A stretch of DNA of 19,039 nt from an uncultured Bacteroidota bacterium (GCA_913062655.1 CAJXXO010000016.1:1-19039), one strand, 5' to 3'; shown: positions 1 through 8,789, counted from the first letter of the stretch. Notes: generated by a model from the letters alone, not told the origin. Numbers and translations are program-made.

Positions 1-1
1 C

Positions 2-1735
2 GTCTTCACCCAACTGAGTGAGGAGGTGAACCCCTCCAGTGTGCAGGTAAAAGGTTTGGGCGACTTTACCATTCTATCTGTGAAGACCCGCCTGGATTTC
101 TTGACAGAAAAGGTGGAAGAGGAGAAAGTACAAGCCCTGGAAGATCGACTGAAAGCCATCCAGCAAGAGAAAGAAGACCTGAAAGCACAAGATGATGCGC
201 TGCGCTCTGAGCAATCGTTACTCAATCAAAACATGCGCATCGGTGGGGAGCAGAGTGGCACTGACATCACTGCTCTCAAAGAAGCGGCCGCTTTCATCCA
301 AAGCCGGATGCTGGCCATCAACAAAGCGTTGCTGACCAGCAAACGGAAAGTGGAGAAACTGGACGAAGAGGCACGCAAGATCGGTCAGCAGCTAATAGAG
401 TTGCGTACGGTCGACAGTGAAACGACTAGTGAAATTCTAGTGGAAGTAGAAGCCAAGCGCCCCATGCAGGTGGGTTTTACGTTTAGCTATCTGGTCGCTT
501 CTGCCGGTTGGTCGCCCTTGTACGACATTCGCGTGGAGAGCGTGGCCGAACCGGTACATCTGACCTACAAAGCACAGCTATTTCAATCTACCGGTGTGGA
601 CTGGAGCGATATCGATTTGACCATCTCCTCCGGTGACCCCACCGCCAATAATGTGATGCCGGAGATCAAACCGTGGTATTTGACCCTTGATCGGCCGACC
701 TATCCGAACTATCCTTCTACGCAGCAGCAAGCCAGGGCTGGTATAAACGAAGTACGCGGCATAGTCCGGGACGCCAATACCGGTGAACCCTTACCCTTTG
801 TGAATGTAATCGTTATGAATAGCAGCGGGCAGACTCTTAATGGCACCACTACAAACTTTGATGGCTACTATGTGGTGGCGGTACCTCCCGGAGGCACACA
901 ATTGAAAGTCACCTACATTGGGTATCAAAATTTCTCCCAGAGCATCGTTGGCAATAACATCAACATCAATTTGTCGCCTGATAATGTCCAATTGGATGAG
1001 GTTGTAATGAGATACGATGAACCTAGTTCCTTACGCGTAAAAGGCTCAAGGAAAAATGCGACTTCCAAAAACATTGATGGCCTATCTGCCAGCAGCACGG
1101 TGGCCAACACCGTCCAGCAACGCGCCACCACCTTCGAATTTGAGATCGATGTGCAATATGATATCCCTTCTGATGGGAAGTACCACATGGTGGGGATCAA
1201 GGAAGTGGAATTACCGGCCACCTACACGTACTACGCTACGCCCAAGCTCGACCTGGACGCCTTCTTGTTTGCCAAGGTCACCGGTTGGGAAGATGAGCAA
1301 CTGGTGGATGGTACGGCCAATATCTTTTTTGAAAACACCAACGTAGGCGAAACGCAGCTCAACTTGCAACAGGTTAGTGACACCATTGATCTATCTCTCG
1401 GTCGCGATAAGGATGTGGTGGTGACCCGTGAAAAGCGGAAAGACTACACCACCAAGCAATTCATCGGCAACAAAAAGACCGAGACCATCACGTGGGATTT
1501 GGCGGTGCGCAATAACAAGTCGCAACCCATTACGCTAAAACTGTACGACCAGATACCGGTCAGTCAGCAGCAGGAAGTAGAAGTGACGCTTGAAGACGAA
1601 TCCGGTTCACCCGATCTGAATGCCGACAAAGGCATTTTGACCTGGGATTTTGAGCTGGCTCCGGCTAGTGATGAGGAGGTGTTTTTCCAGTACAGTGTCA
1701 AGTATCCGAAGAATCGGAGGATTTTCCTGGAGTAG
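2..1735 (+). CDS. DUF4140/DUF4139 (MuiA-like) protein, 5' partial
   Basis: The reading frame is open from base 2, so the true start lies left of the window; the GTG at 26 is internal, because the preceding codons (VFTQLSEE) continue the DUF4140-like N-terminal domain. Counting from codon 26: end of DUF4140 (about 1-25), a charged coiled coil (about 27-130), then DUF4139 (about 140-569) with the usual 'AGWSPLYDIRVES' start and 'FFQYSVKYPK' end. DUF4139 is interrupted at about 242-330 by a CarboxypepD_reg-like beta-sandwich (IRGIVRDANTGEPLPFVNV-type opening, TTTNFDGYY, YIGYQ) that ends in LDEVVM, resembling the start of SusC-like TonB-dependent receptors. Family members are often named mucoidy inhibitor A or conserved hypothetical; the biochemical role is not known. 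A cell-envelope location is inferred from the inserted domain. The DJ-1-like gene follows after 12 nt, suggesting cotranscription. Family call is firm, function is not. Confidence 0.85.
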   Translation, partial: VFTQLSEEVNPSSVQVKGLGDFTILSVKTRLDFLTEKVEEEKVQALEDRLKAIQQEKEDLKAQDDALRSEQSLLNQNMRIGGEQSGTDITALKEAAAFIQSRMLAINKALLTSKRKVEKLDEEARKIGQQLIELRTVDSETTSEILVEVEAKRPMQVGFTFSYLVASAGWSPLYDIRVESVAEPVHLTYKAQLFQSTGVDWSDIDLTISSGDPTANNVMPEIKPWYLTLDRPTYPNYPSTQQQARAGINEVRGIVRDANTGEPLPFVNVIVMNSSGQTLNGTTTNFDGYYVVAVPPGGTQLKVTYIGYQNFSQSIVGNNININLSPDNVQLDEVVMRYDEPSSLRVKGSRKNATSKNIDGLSASSTVANTVQQRATTFEFEIDVQYDIPSDGKYHMVGIKEVELPATYTYYATPKLDLDAFLFAKVTGWEDEQLVDGTANIFFENTNVGETQLNLQQVSDTIDLSLGRDKDVVVTREKRKDYTTKQFIGNKKTETITWDLAVRNNKSQPITLKLYDQIPVSQQQEVEVTLEDESGSPDLNADKGILTWDFELAPASDEEVFFQYSVKYPKNRRIFLE

Positions 1736-1747
1736 TATCTTCACCAT

Positions 1748-2326
1748 ATGTACCAGGTAGGAGTATTGATTTTTCCAGCGGTAGAAGTACTGGACTTTAC
1801 CGGACCCTTCGAAGCGCTGAGTGCAGCACGCGATGGCGCAGGGCGTCCCTGCTTTTCTGTGCACCTGATCGCTCCACAACGGAGGCCGGTGGAGGCGCGC
1901 CACGGACTGACGGTACAACCCCACTTCTCTATTTCCGACCATCCCGCTCTGGACTTGCTGCTTGTGCCGGGCGGGTACGGTATCCGGTCCATGCTACAGG
2001 ATGAGGCGGTTTGTACCTGGCTACAACGGCAAGCCAACACGGTGCCACTTGTGGGCAGCATCTGCACGGGTGCCTGGTTGCTCGCCCATGCCGGTCTGCT
2101 GCATGGGCTACCGGCTACCACCCATCAACAAGGGAAGGAAAAACTGCTACAACTCGACCCCACGATACAGTGGCGAGAGGCCCGTTTTGTAGATCAAGGG
2201 CATCGCATCACCGCAGCAGGGGTAAGTGCCGGTATTGACATGGCCCTGCATCTGGTGGTGCGTTTTTGTGGATTGGAAATTGCCCGTGCTACCGCAGCAT
2301 TTATGGAATACCCGCTAAAGGCTTGA
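1748..2326 (+). CDS. DJ-1/PfpI family protein (isocyanide hydratase-like)
   Basis: A 192-residue single-domain protein of the DJ-1/PfpI (class I glutamine amidotransferase-like) superfamily. The N-terminus (VGVLIFPAVEVLDFTGPFEAL) carries the acidic residues D16 and E22. The nucleophile elbow is GSICTGAWLLAHAGLL, with the likely catalytic Cys at residue 106. The C-terminal part (ITAAGVSAGIDMALHLV) is typical of the subgroup containing bacterial cyclohexyl-isocyanide hydratase and the N-terminal domains of GATase1-type AraC regulators. No helix-turn-helix follows, so it is not a transcription factor of that type. D16 and C106 match the acidic residue and Cys used by isocyanide hydratase, but the substrate cannot be read from sequence and the protein may instead act in stress or aldehyde chemistry. 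It lies 12 nt downstream of the DUF4139 gene and probably shares its transcript. Confidence 0.88.
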   Translation: MYQVGVLIFPAVEVLDFTGPFEALSAARDGAGRPCFSVHLIAPQRRPVEARHGLTVQPHFSISDHPALDLLLVPGGYGIRSMLQDEAVCTWLQRQANTVPLVGSICTGAWLLAHAGLLHGLPATTHQQGKEKLLQLDPTIQWREARFVDQGHRITAAGVSAGIDMALHLVVRFCGLEIARATAAFMEYPLKA

Positions 2327-2352
2327 TTATTAGCTGCCAGCTCGTATTTTTG
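2323..2352 (+). promoter_or_regulatory. Bacteroidota-type promoter for lysA
   Basis: TTG at 2323-2325 (-33 element), then 19 bp, then TATTTTTG at 2345-2352, which fits the -7 consensus TAnnTTTG of Bacteroidota housekeeping sigma factors. The -33 element overlaps the stop codon of the DJ-1-like gene. Predicted transcription start is about 2356-2359, giving a leader of roughly 15 nt before the lysA ATG at 2373. So lysA is probably transcribed separately from the upstream pair. Confidence 0.6.
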
Positions 2353-2372
2353 TCGGCTTAAATTTTGCCCAC

Positions 2373-3599
2373 ATGCAACTCGATCAACACTACCACCTAC
2401 AAGGTGTAGCCTTGTACGATATCTGCGACCAATTTGGCACACCACTATTTATCTACGACAGTGCTACCATCATCCGGCAGTACGAACGGATGCAATCGGC
2501 CTTTTCAGTGCCCCACCTGCAGATCAACTACGCCTGCAAAGCCTTGTCCAATGTTTCTATCCTCCGCCTGATGAAAAAACTGGGAGCAGGATTAGATACC
2601 GTTTCCATTCAAGAGATCAAGCTCGGCCTGCATGCCGGATTTACTCCGGAAGAAATCATCTACACCCCCAACTCCGTAAGCCTTAACGAGATCGAGGAGG
2701 CCATCCAATTGGGGGTGCGTATCAACATCGACAACATCGAAATGCTCGAGTCGGTCGGTCACCGGCACCCAGATTTACCCTACTGTATTCGGATCAACCC
2801 GCACATCATGGCAGGTGGTAACGCCAACATTTCAGTAGGCCATATCGATAGTAAGTTTGGCATTTCCATTCACCAGATGCCGTTGGTAGAACGTATTGTT
2901 GCGACCCTGGGTCTCAATGTGGAAGGGGTCCACATGCATACCGGTTCTGACATCCTGGATACGCAGGTTTTCCTACAGGCAGCCGATATCCTGTTTAACA
3001 CGGCCAAAAAATTTGACTCCATCCAGTACCTCGACTTTGGCTCCGGCTTCAAGGTGAAGTACAAGCCTGATGACATCGAGACCGACATTGAGGAGTTTGG
3101 GCGGCAGATGAGCGAGCGATTCAATGCCTTCTGCAAAGAGATGGGCCGCGACCTCACGTTGATGTTTGAGCCGGGCAAATACCTGGTAAGTGAAGCCGGC
3201 TACTTTCTCATGCGCACCAATGTGGTAAAGCAGACCACCTCCACCATTTTCGCGGGGGTTGACAGTGGTTTTAATCACCTCATTCGCCCGATGTTTTACA
3301 ATGCCTACCACGACATTGTGAATATTTCTAATCCATCAGGACACCCCCGTATCTACACCGTGGTGGGCTACATATGCGAGACGGACACTTTTGGGTTCAA
3401 CCGTAAACTCAATGAGGTGCGACCGGGCGACATACTAGCCCTCAGAAATGCAGGTGCTTATTGCCAGACGATGGCGTCCAACTACAATTCCCGTTTACGG
3501 CCGGCTGAGGTGCTGGTGCACGAGGGGCAGGCCCACCTGATCCGTGAGCGGGAAGTGTTTGAAGACTTGCTACGCCATCAGCCCGAAGTAGCCCTCTAA
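2373..3599 (+). CDS. lysA: Diaminopimelate decarboxylase
   Basis: A PLP-dependent fold-III decarboxylase that converts meso-2,6-diaminopimelate to L-lysine, the last step of lysine synthesis, in the cytoplasm. Length is 408 residues, as expected. The Schiff-base lysine is K56 in NYACKALSN. The HMHTGS motif (187-192) and FGSGFKV (222-228) form the PLP phosphate region. EPGKY (266-270) and the CETDTF loop (C335, E336, D338) supply substrate and active-site residues across the dimer, and Y363 in NAGAYC is the usual PLP-contacting tyrosine. The CETD form of the C-loop separates it from most ornithine/arginine decarboxylases. Carboxynorspermidine decarboxylase is a related fold but has different motifs, so it is less likely. 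The start ATG sits about 20 nt after a -7 box. No other lysine genes are adjacent. Confidence 0.92.
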   Translation: MQLDQHYHLQGVALYDICDQFGTPLFIYDSATIIRQYERMQSAFSVPHLQINYACKALSNVSILRLMKKLGAGLDTVSIQEIKLGLHAGFTPEEIIYTPNSVSLNEIEEAIQLGVRINIDNIEMLESVGHRHPDLPYCIRINPHIMAGGNANISVGHIDSKFGISIHQMPLVERIVATLGLNVEGVHMHTGSDILDTQVFLQAADILFNTAKKFDSIQYLDFGSGFKVKYKPDDIETDIEEFGRQMSERFNAFCKEMGRDLTLMFEPGKYLVSEAGYFLMRTNVVKQTTSTIFAGVDSGFNHLIRPMFYNAYHDIVNISNPSGHPRIYTVVGYICETDTFGFNRKLNEVRPGDILALRNAGAYCQTMASNYNSRLRPAEVLVHEGQAHLIREREVFEDLLRHQPEVAL

Positions 3600-3650
3600 C
3601 GCACGCTAATTATCGAATACGAGTTGCTTAAATCGTGGTTTTAACCGATA

Positions 3651-3683
3651 TTGGCTAAGGGGGAGGATGAAAGAGTATCTTTG
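3651..3683 (+). promoter_or_regulatory. Bacteroidota-type promoter for the TPR protein gene
   Basis: TTGG at 3651-3654 and TATCTTTG at 3676-3683 are separated by 21 bp and match the TTTG / TAnnTTTG pattern. Predicted transcription start is about 3687-3690, roughly 30 nt before the GTG start at 3718. It is the only recognisable signal in the 118-bp gap between lysA and the TPR gene. Confidence 0.6.
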
Positions 3684-3717
3684 CCCCACTTGATCAAAAC
3701 CACCAAAATGGGGACTC

Positions 3718-5529
3718 GTGCGTAGCGCCCAACATATTGTAGTATGGTCTGGGGTACTCATCCTACTGCTGAGTGGCATTCATCTGCCTGCGTTTGGCCA
3801 GGGCCAAAACGACAGGGTGGAGCAACTACAAGCTGAAATCGAAGCCGCCACTACCGACAGTGCACGCGCCATTTTGTATCGCAATCTCTCCTACGAATAT
3901 TGGGGCAAATCGCCCAGGAAAGCAGACGAAAATGCCAGGAAGACCATTTATTACAGCCAGCGGGCGGGCAACCCGGCCTTGCAGGTAGATGGATACAATG
4001 GTCGCTTGGTAGCCAATGCCATGCTGGGCCAATACGACAGTGCGGTGGCCTTTGCACAGGAAGCCCTGCGGCTCTGCAACAAATACAATATGCAGGAGCG
4101 AGCGGTGTCCATCAATATGAACCTGGCGGTGATCTACAAGAACCAGGGCAAATATGACCAGGCGCTCTACTACAATGCAAAAAACCTGCAGTTTTACCAG
4201 GAATCAGGGGATACGCTCAACGCTTCCTATACCTTGAATAACATCGGTTTGGTTTATTCCGAGAAGGGTGATTATGTAAACGCTCTCGAAAACCTGCAGG
4301 CCTCCCTCAACCTAAAGGAAGCAATCAATGATAGCGCTGAAGTCAGCAGCACCATGACCAATATTGGAGTGGTCTACAAAGACTTAAAACTCTTTGACCA
4401 GGCGCGGGAGTTTTTTCTCAACAGTATTGCCATCAACCTCGAACGGGGCGACAGTGCCAGTCTGGCGCTCTCCTATGGCAGCATGGCGGACCTCGAGCTG
4501 GAAGATGAGAACCTCGGTGAAGCCATGCAGTACATCGATCAAACCATTGCCATACAGGAAGAGGCGAAGCTATTGCCGGGATTAGTATCCAGCTATCACA
4601 CAAGAGGAGACATCTTTTTGGCCAGTAGTGTATATGATTCGGCCCAGGTATACTATACCCGCAGCCGGCAATTGGCGGAAGAGTTGGAAGACAAGAAGGG
4701 TATCGCCAAAAGCATTCTCGGGCAAGCCAAGGTGCACGAAGCCAAAAAACAGTATATGGCGGCCCTTGCCAGCGGCTTAGAGGTAAGGGGCATGGTGGAA
4801 GCTCTTGGTACGCAGCAGACAGCCATGGAGACCAATTTGTTGCTCTCCAAAGTCTATGATCGGTTGGGCCAGCATGATGAAGCCCATTACTACCTCTCGC
4901 AATACATCGATATCTATGAAAGCACCACCAGCCGGGAGAGCATCCAGCGGGCCGAGGCCAGCCGCTACCAGGCAGAGATAGAACAGCAAAAAGCAGAGCT
5001 GGCCCTCACTAAAAAGGAAGCCGAATTGAGCAGCAAGGAGCTGGAGGTGCAGCAAGCTACCAACAGCCGCCAGCGGTTGTTCATCATCTTCGGTGGTTTG
5101 GGGTTATTCTTAACGCTTGTGCTGCTCATTGTGCTGTACCGCTTCTACGACTCCAAAAAGAAATCGCACCACCTGTTGGAAGTGATGAATACCGAAATTT
5201 TGCGGCAGAAGAAAGAAATCGAGTCGATCAATGAGAACCTGGATCATCAAGTGAAAGAACGCACCAAAGAATTGGAAAAGCGCAACCAAAAGCTGTTCGA
5301 GTATGCCCTGATCAACGCCCACAATATTCGCGGACCACTAGCCAATATTTTGGGCTTACTCAGACTGATGAAACGCCACGAAGGCGATGCCGCAATGCGG
5401 GAGCAGATCAAAAAGAAATTAGAATACTCCGCCAACATGCTCGATGAATCGATCCATGAGATCAATGAAATGCTGGAGGAGGACAAGCTCTATGTCCTCA
5501 ATCAACCGGAAGAGGCTTCGTCAGAATAA
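3718..5529 (+). CDS. TPR-repeat membrane protein with C-terminal histidine-kinase-like DHp helices, no ATPase domain
   Basis: A 603-residue probable sensor. Residues 6-28 form a signal peptide ending near AFGQG. Tetratricopeptide repeats fill about 45-400 (for example residues 133-165, 171-205, 211-245), forming a periplasmic domain. A coiled coil (about 405-450), a transmembrane helix (about 453-475) and a second cytoplasmic coiled coil (about 485-525) follow. The end resembles a HisKA/DHp hairpin: the H-box-like stretch NAHNIRGPLANILGLL places a candidate phosphoacceptor at H535, and the partner helix runs to about 588. The protein stops 15 residues later, with no N, G1 or G2 boxes of an ATP-binding domain. 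The start is the GTG at 3718: an ATG at 3708 is out of frame and ends after five codons, and an in-frame TGA lies at 3691. No response regulator is adjacent. It could accept phosphate from another kinase or simply dimerise; which is unknown. Confidence 0.83.
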   Translation: MRSAQHIVVWSGVLILLLSGIHLPAFGQGQNDRVEQLQAEIEAATTDSARAILYRNLSYEYWGKSPRKADENARKTIYYSQRAGNPALQVDGYNGRLVANAMLGQYDSAVAFAQEALRLCNKYNMQERAVSINMNLAVIYKNQGKYDQALYYNAKNLQFYQESGDTLNASYTLNNIGLVYSEKGDYVNALENLQASLNLKEAINDSAEVSSTMTNIGVVYKDLKLFDQAREFFLNSIAINLERGDSASLALSYGSMADLELEDENLGEAMQYIDQTIAIQEEAKLLPGLVSSYHTRGDIFLASSVYDSAQVYYTRSRQLAEELEDKKGIAKSILGQAKVHEAKKQYMAALASGLEVRGMVEALGTQQTAMETNLLLSKVYDRLGQHDEAHYYLSQYIDIYESTTSRESIQRAEASRYQAEIEQQKAELALTKKEAELSSKELEVQQATNSRQRLFIIFGGLGLFLTLVLLIVLYRFYDSKKKSHHLLEVMNTEILRQKKEIESINENLDHQVKERTKELEKRNQKLFEYALINAHNIRGPLANILGLLRLMKRHEGDAAMREQIKKKLEYSANMLDESIHEINEMLEEDKLYVLNQPEEASSE

Positions 5530-6216
5530 CAGGCCCGGCTGGTCGGCCACCAAGTCAATCGTACAGTCTTCAGGCTTATCCTTGGGGTTGCAGTGGTAGC
5601 CAAACAGGCGATACTGCGGTTGGTAGGCTTCCAACGCTTTGTAAAACGTATGATTAGTATTTTCTTTGGCGAAGGTAACATCATGGAATACCGTAGCCCC
5701 ATGCCAGCCTTGTTGATCCAGCCAGGTAAACAAACGCTCCGGCTTGGCCAGGTCACCCGAAAAGACCCAGCGCTGCATTCCGTGTCGACCGGCATAGGCA
5801 TAGCTTGGCAAGCCCTCCACATGACCGCCACTGGTATTGATGCTCCAAATATCCGGCAGTTCATCGACCGACCGCCAATCTACATACTTCCCGACATTTC
5901 CCAACACATAAGACAAGTAGCCTCCGAGCTGGTCGCGAAAAGAAGGAGACGGATAGTACACCGGCAATGGCGCTGTACGCCCCCCCAGGTAGCGTTGATG
6001 TGCCAGCAAGGAACCCAGGCTGCCTACATGATCATCATGCGTATGGGTGATGAGGATGCCTGCCAAAGAGTCGGCCAGGTTGAGTTGGCGTAGCCGAGGA
6101 TAGACACTATGCCCACAATCAATCAGCAAGTCTCCCCCCTCCCGCTTGAGGTATACCGCACTGTTGCCTTGCTGAACGTCAAATGCGCCTCCTGTACCTA
6201 AAAATCGAACGGTCAT
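5521..6216 (-). CDS. MBL-fold metallohydrolase, RNase Z-like
   Basis: A 231-residue metallo-beta-lactamase-fold protein. The opening VRFLGTGGAFD is typical of the tRNase Z/PhnP-like branch. Metal ligands are visible: the HTHDDH motif (H58, H60, D62, H63), a histidine in GHVEGLPSY (H132), the aspartate of FSGD (D155) and a late histidine in FGYHCNP (H208). It lacks the long flexible exosite arm of canonical long RNase Z, so its substrate may not be tRNA 3' ends; other cyclic or phosphodiester substrates are possible. The start ATG is 3 nt after the trmB stop, so it is the last gene of the glyA - antiporter - trmB operon. Its 3' end overlaps the convergent TPR gene by 9 bp. Confidence 0.85.
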   Translation of the reverse strand: MTVRFLGTGGAFDVQQGNSAVYLKREGGDLLIDCGHSVYPRLRQLNLADSLAGILITHTHDDHVGSLGSLLAHQRYLGGRTAPLPVYYPSPSFRDQLGGYLSYVLGNVGKYVDWRSVDELPDIWSINTSGGHVEGLPSYAYAGRHGMQRWVFSGDLAKPERLFTWLDQQGWHGATVFHDVTFAKENTNHTFYKALEAYQPQYRLFGYHCNPKDKPEDCTIDLVADQPGLLF

Positions 6217-6219
6217 GAC

Positions 6220-6912
6220 TTATGGGTTGAGCCGAAAAGATACAAACTTGATGGTGCGCCCCTCCTCCAAGTGCATCTTTTCATAAAAGGTTTTCACCGT
6301 CAGCAACGGATCATCCGGACATTCCTTGTACACATCGTTAACTTGACGAAGAATGGGTAACCCTTCCTGCTCAATTACCTCCAGCGTGTAAGCAAAGAGA
6401 CTGTCGGCATCGGTCTTCAAATTGATGATGCCATCGGGCTGTACAAACTGCCGATAATAGCCTAAAAACATAGGTGAGGTAAGCCGCTTTCGTGCCTTTG
6501 CTTTTCGGGGGTACGGATCGGGGAAGGTGATCCATATCTCACTTACCTCATTGTGGCCCATAAAGTGCGGCAACTGCTCGATATGTGTGCGGATGAAGCC
6601 CACATGGGACAGCCCTTCCTTCCAGGCATACTTAGCCCCTTTCCAAATGCGGTTGCCCTTGATATCCACCCCCAAATAATTGCGCTCCGGCCTATGTTGC
6701 GCCATGTGCAACGTATACTCTGCCTTGCCACAGGCCAATTCCATCACAATAGGGGCCGATCTGTCGAAGTACACTTCGTTCCACCGGCCTTTGTAATCGA
6801 TTGTGGCACCCGTGTTATCCTTCAGGGCCGGTGCTTGTGGCGTAAAATTTTGAAAAGCATTGCCAAAGGTGGCCAATTCGGCAAATTTTTGCCGCTTGTT
6901 TTTATTGCTCAT
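6220..6912 (-). CDS. trmB: tRNA (guanine46-N7)-methyltransferase
   Basis: A 230-residue class I SAM-dependent methyltransferase that forms m7G at position 46 in the tRNA variable loop. Family signatures appear in order: the SAM-binding motif ELACGKAEYT (58-67), GVDIKGNRIWKG (81-92), the TrmB signature TFPDPYPRKAKARKRL (129-144; usually FPDPWPK-x-RH-x-KRR), LKTDAD (165-170) and the C-terminal substrate segment around TVKTFYEK (205-212). Length is normal. Its ATG overlaps the antiporter stop by one base (TAATG on the coding strand), indicating translational coupling. The following MBL-fold gene begins 3 nt after its stop, and both may act on tRNA. Confidence 0.95.
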   Translation of the reverse strand: MSNKNKRQKFAELATFGNAFQNFTPQAPALKDNTGATIDYKGRWNEVYFDRSAPIVMELACGKAEYTLHMAQHRPERNYLGVDIKGNRIWKGAKYAWKEGLSHVGFIRTHIEQLPHFMGHNEVSEIWITFPDPYPRKAKARKRLTSPMFLGYYRQFVQPDGIINLKTDADSLFAYTLEVIEQEGLPILRQVNDVYKECPDDPLLTVKTFYEKMHLEEGRTIKFVSFRLNP

Positions 6913-8762
6913 TACACTGTTGCTTCTTCTGCTACGGTCTCATCCGGCACCTCAATGGCTTCCCCCAGGTAGGCCAGACAGCAACCCTCTTTATACTCTA
7001 TTTGGCTGGCGGTTAATTTCACCTGCAGACCGCCTTCCTTATCGCGAATGAATAGCGGAATTACCTGCTCGGGAATATTCCCCAACACTTGCCGCATCTC
7101 CTCTTCACTGTCAAATTTGTACTCCTTCACCACCGGATACTTACGCGCCTGATTGATTAGCTTGTAGAAGTCTACCTTGGTGCCAAACAAGATGTCCTTA
7201 GGGCGGACCAGAGAGGTAAACTTCATTTCGTTGCGGGTAATCAATCGATACGCTTCCTGTCGTTCAAAATCCTTTCGAAACTTCCGGCAAGCAAAGATAT
7301 TCAGCTCATTGTTGGAGGTCAATGCCAGGAAGGTACCGATATCGGTAAGCTCAATATTCTCAGAGAGGTCGTCTTGCAATATGTTGCGCTCCATTACCTG
7401 CAGGTTTTGCATCCGTGCCTCATTGATGTTGTTGTGTGAAGTATCTACCATCACCACGTGAATGCCTTGCTTTTTCAGGTATTGGGCAATAGAACGGCTG
7501 GCTTCATGGGCCCCCAGAATCAGGTAGCCGCTGGCGTCTTTCTCCATTACGCCCAGCCATTTTGCGACTATTTTAGCGGTACTGCCTTGGATCACCACCG
7601 TTCCCAAAATGATCAGAAACGTAAGCGGGATCAGCAGCTCCGCATCCTGCCGCTCATTCATCGTTAGATTCTGCTGCTCCATGATACTGATGGCAAAAAT
7701 GGATGCGATAGCAGCCGCTACAATACCCCGCGGCCCGATCCAGGAGATGAATAGCTTTTCCTTGAACTTAAGGTTTGAATTGACGCTGCTCATAAATACG
7801 GTAACCGGACGAAGGATCAGCACCACGACCGCAAAGATGAGGACACTGTTTACGCCCAGCAATTGCAACTGACTCATTTCGATATCGGCTGCCAAAATGA
7901 TGAACAGTATGGAAATGAGCAGAACGGTGAGGCTTTCCTTAAAATTGAGAATCTCGTTGAGCTCAGGTATTTTGACGTTGGCCAAAATCATCCCCATAAT
8001 GGTGACTGCCAGCAGCCCCGACTCCTTGCTGATAATGTCTGCACCGGTGAAACAAAACATCACCATCGCCAGGCTCACCACATTGATGAGATAGGAAGGC
8101 ACCAGATGCTTTTTCAGCATATAGTACAACAGCCAGGCAGAAAAAATACCGGCCCCGGCACCTGCAATGATGGTCAGGCCAAACTTGGTAAGCGCCTGCC
8201 CGGTAAACTGCGCCCCCCCGCTACCCGATAAGATAAACTCATACATCAACACCGCCACCAGCGCCCCGATAGGATCGATGATGATACCTTCCCATTTCAG
8301 TACGGTAGCTACATTTCTATTGGCATGAATGTTTCGCAAAATGGGACCGATAACGGTTGGCCCGGTTACGATGATCAACGAGCCAAACAACAGTGCTATC
8401 CGGATATCCATATCCAGAAAATAGTAGGCGGCCAGTCCGCCCCCAATCAGGGAAATAATCGGCCCAAAGATGATGAGATTACGCACAGTAGTCGCTACCT
8501 GACGGACCTCCTTGAGCCGGAGGGTGAGGCCTCCCTCGAAAAGTATGACGCCCACAGAGAGGGACACAAAATAATTGAGCATGTTTCCCTCAAAGATGCG
8601 ATCCGGGTCAATGAGCTTTTGCCCCATGAAGATGTCCATGCTCGCCAGCGGCCCCACGATCAGTCCGATCATGATGAGCGGGAAGATAGCCGGTAGCTTG
8701 ATCTTCCACGACACCCACTGGGCAAAAATACCCAGCACTAATATGGCCGCTAATTCGAGCAT
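6912..8762 (-). CDS. NhaP-type (CPA1) cation/proton antiporter with RCK/TrkA-like C-terminus
   Basis: A 616-residue inner-membrane protein with about 12 transmembrane segments in residues 1-400 and a soluble tail from about 408. Antiporter motifs are FEGGL (75-79), the core TGPTVIGPIL (133-142) and EGIIIDPIGA (158-167) with the transport aspartate D163, plus WIGPRGIVAAA (341-351), typical of CPA1 Na+/H+ antiporters. The tail begins with a Rossmann-like TrkA-N segment (SGYLILGAHEASRSIAQYL, 411-429; VVMVD, 436-440), as in NhaP-RCK proteins whose ligand gates transport. The glycines of the nucleotide-binding loop are partly altered (GAHEAS), so the ligand is uncertain. It probably exports Na+ or K+ in exchange for H+. 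It lies 27 nt after glyA and overlaps trmB by one base; the housekeeping neighbours give no clue to its job. Confidence 0.9.
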   Translation of the reverse strand: MLELAAILVLGIFAQWVSWKIKLPAIFPLIMIGLIVGPLASMDIFMGQKLIDPDRIFEGNMLNYFVSLSVGVILFEGGLTLRLKEVRQVATTVRNLIIFGPIISLIGGGLAAYYFLDMDIRIALLFGSLIIVTGPTVIGPILRNIHANRNVATVLKWEGIIIDPIGALVAVLMYEFILSGSGGAQFTGQALTKFGLTIIAGAGAGIFSAWLLYYMLKKHLVPSYLINVVSLAMVMFCFTGADIISKESGLLAVTIMGMILANVKIPELNEILNFKESLTVLLISILFIILAADIEMSQLQLLGVNSVLIFAVVVLILRPVTVFMSSVNSNLKFKEKLFISWIGPRGIVAAAIASIFAISIMEQQNLTMNERQDAELLIPLTFLIILGTVVIQGSTAKIVAKWLGVMEKDASGYLILGAHEASRSIAQYLKKQGIHVVMVDTSHNNINEARMQNLQVMERNILQDDLSENIELTDIGTFLALTSNNELNIFACRKFRKDFERQEAYRLITRNEMKFTSLVRPKDILFGTKVDFYKLINQARKYPVVKEYKFDSEEEMRQVLGNIPEQVIPLFIRDKEGGLQVKLTASQIEYKEGCCLAYLGEAIEVPDETVAEEATV

Positions 8763-8789
8763 ATTGCATCGCCTGAAAAGGCGTTTCGT

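Noticed and set aside
3632..3649. Imperfect inverted repeat around ATCG...CGAT upstream of the TPR gene
   Set aside because: The arms differ in length and need bulges; it is too weak to call an operator or terminator.
3708..3725. ATG at 3708 as start of the TPR protein
   Set aside because: It is out of frame with the protein and reaches a stop after five codons; the GTG at 3718 is in frame and begins the signal peptide.
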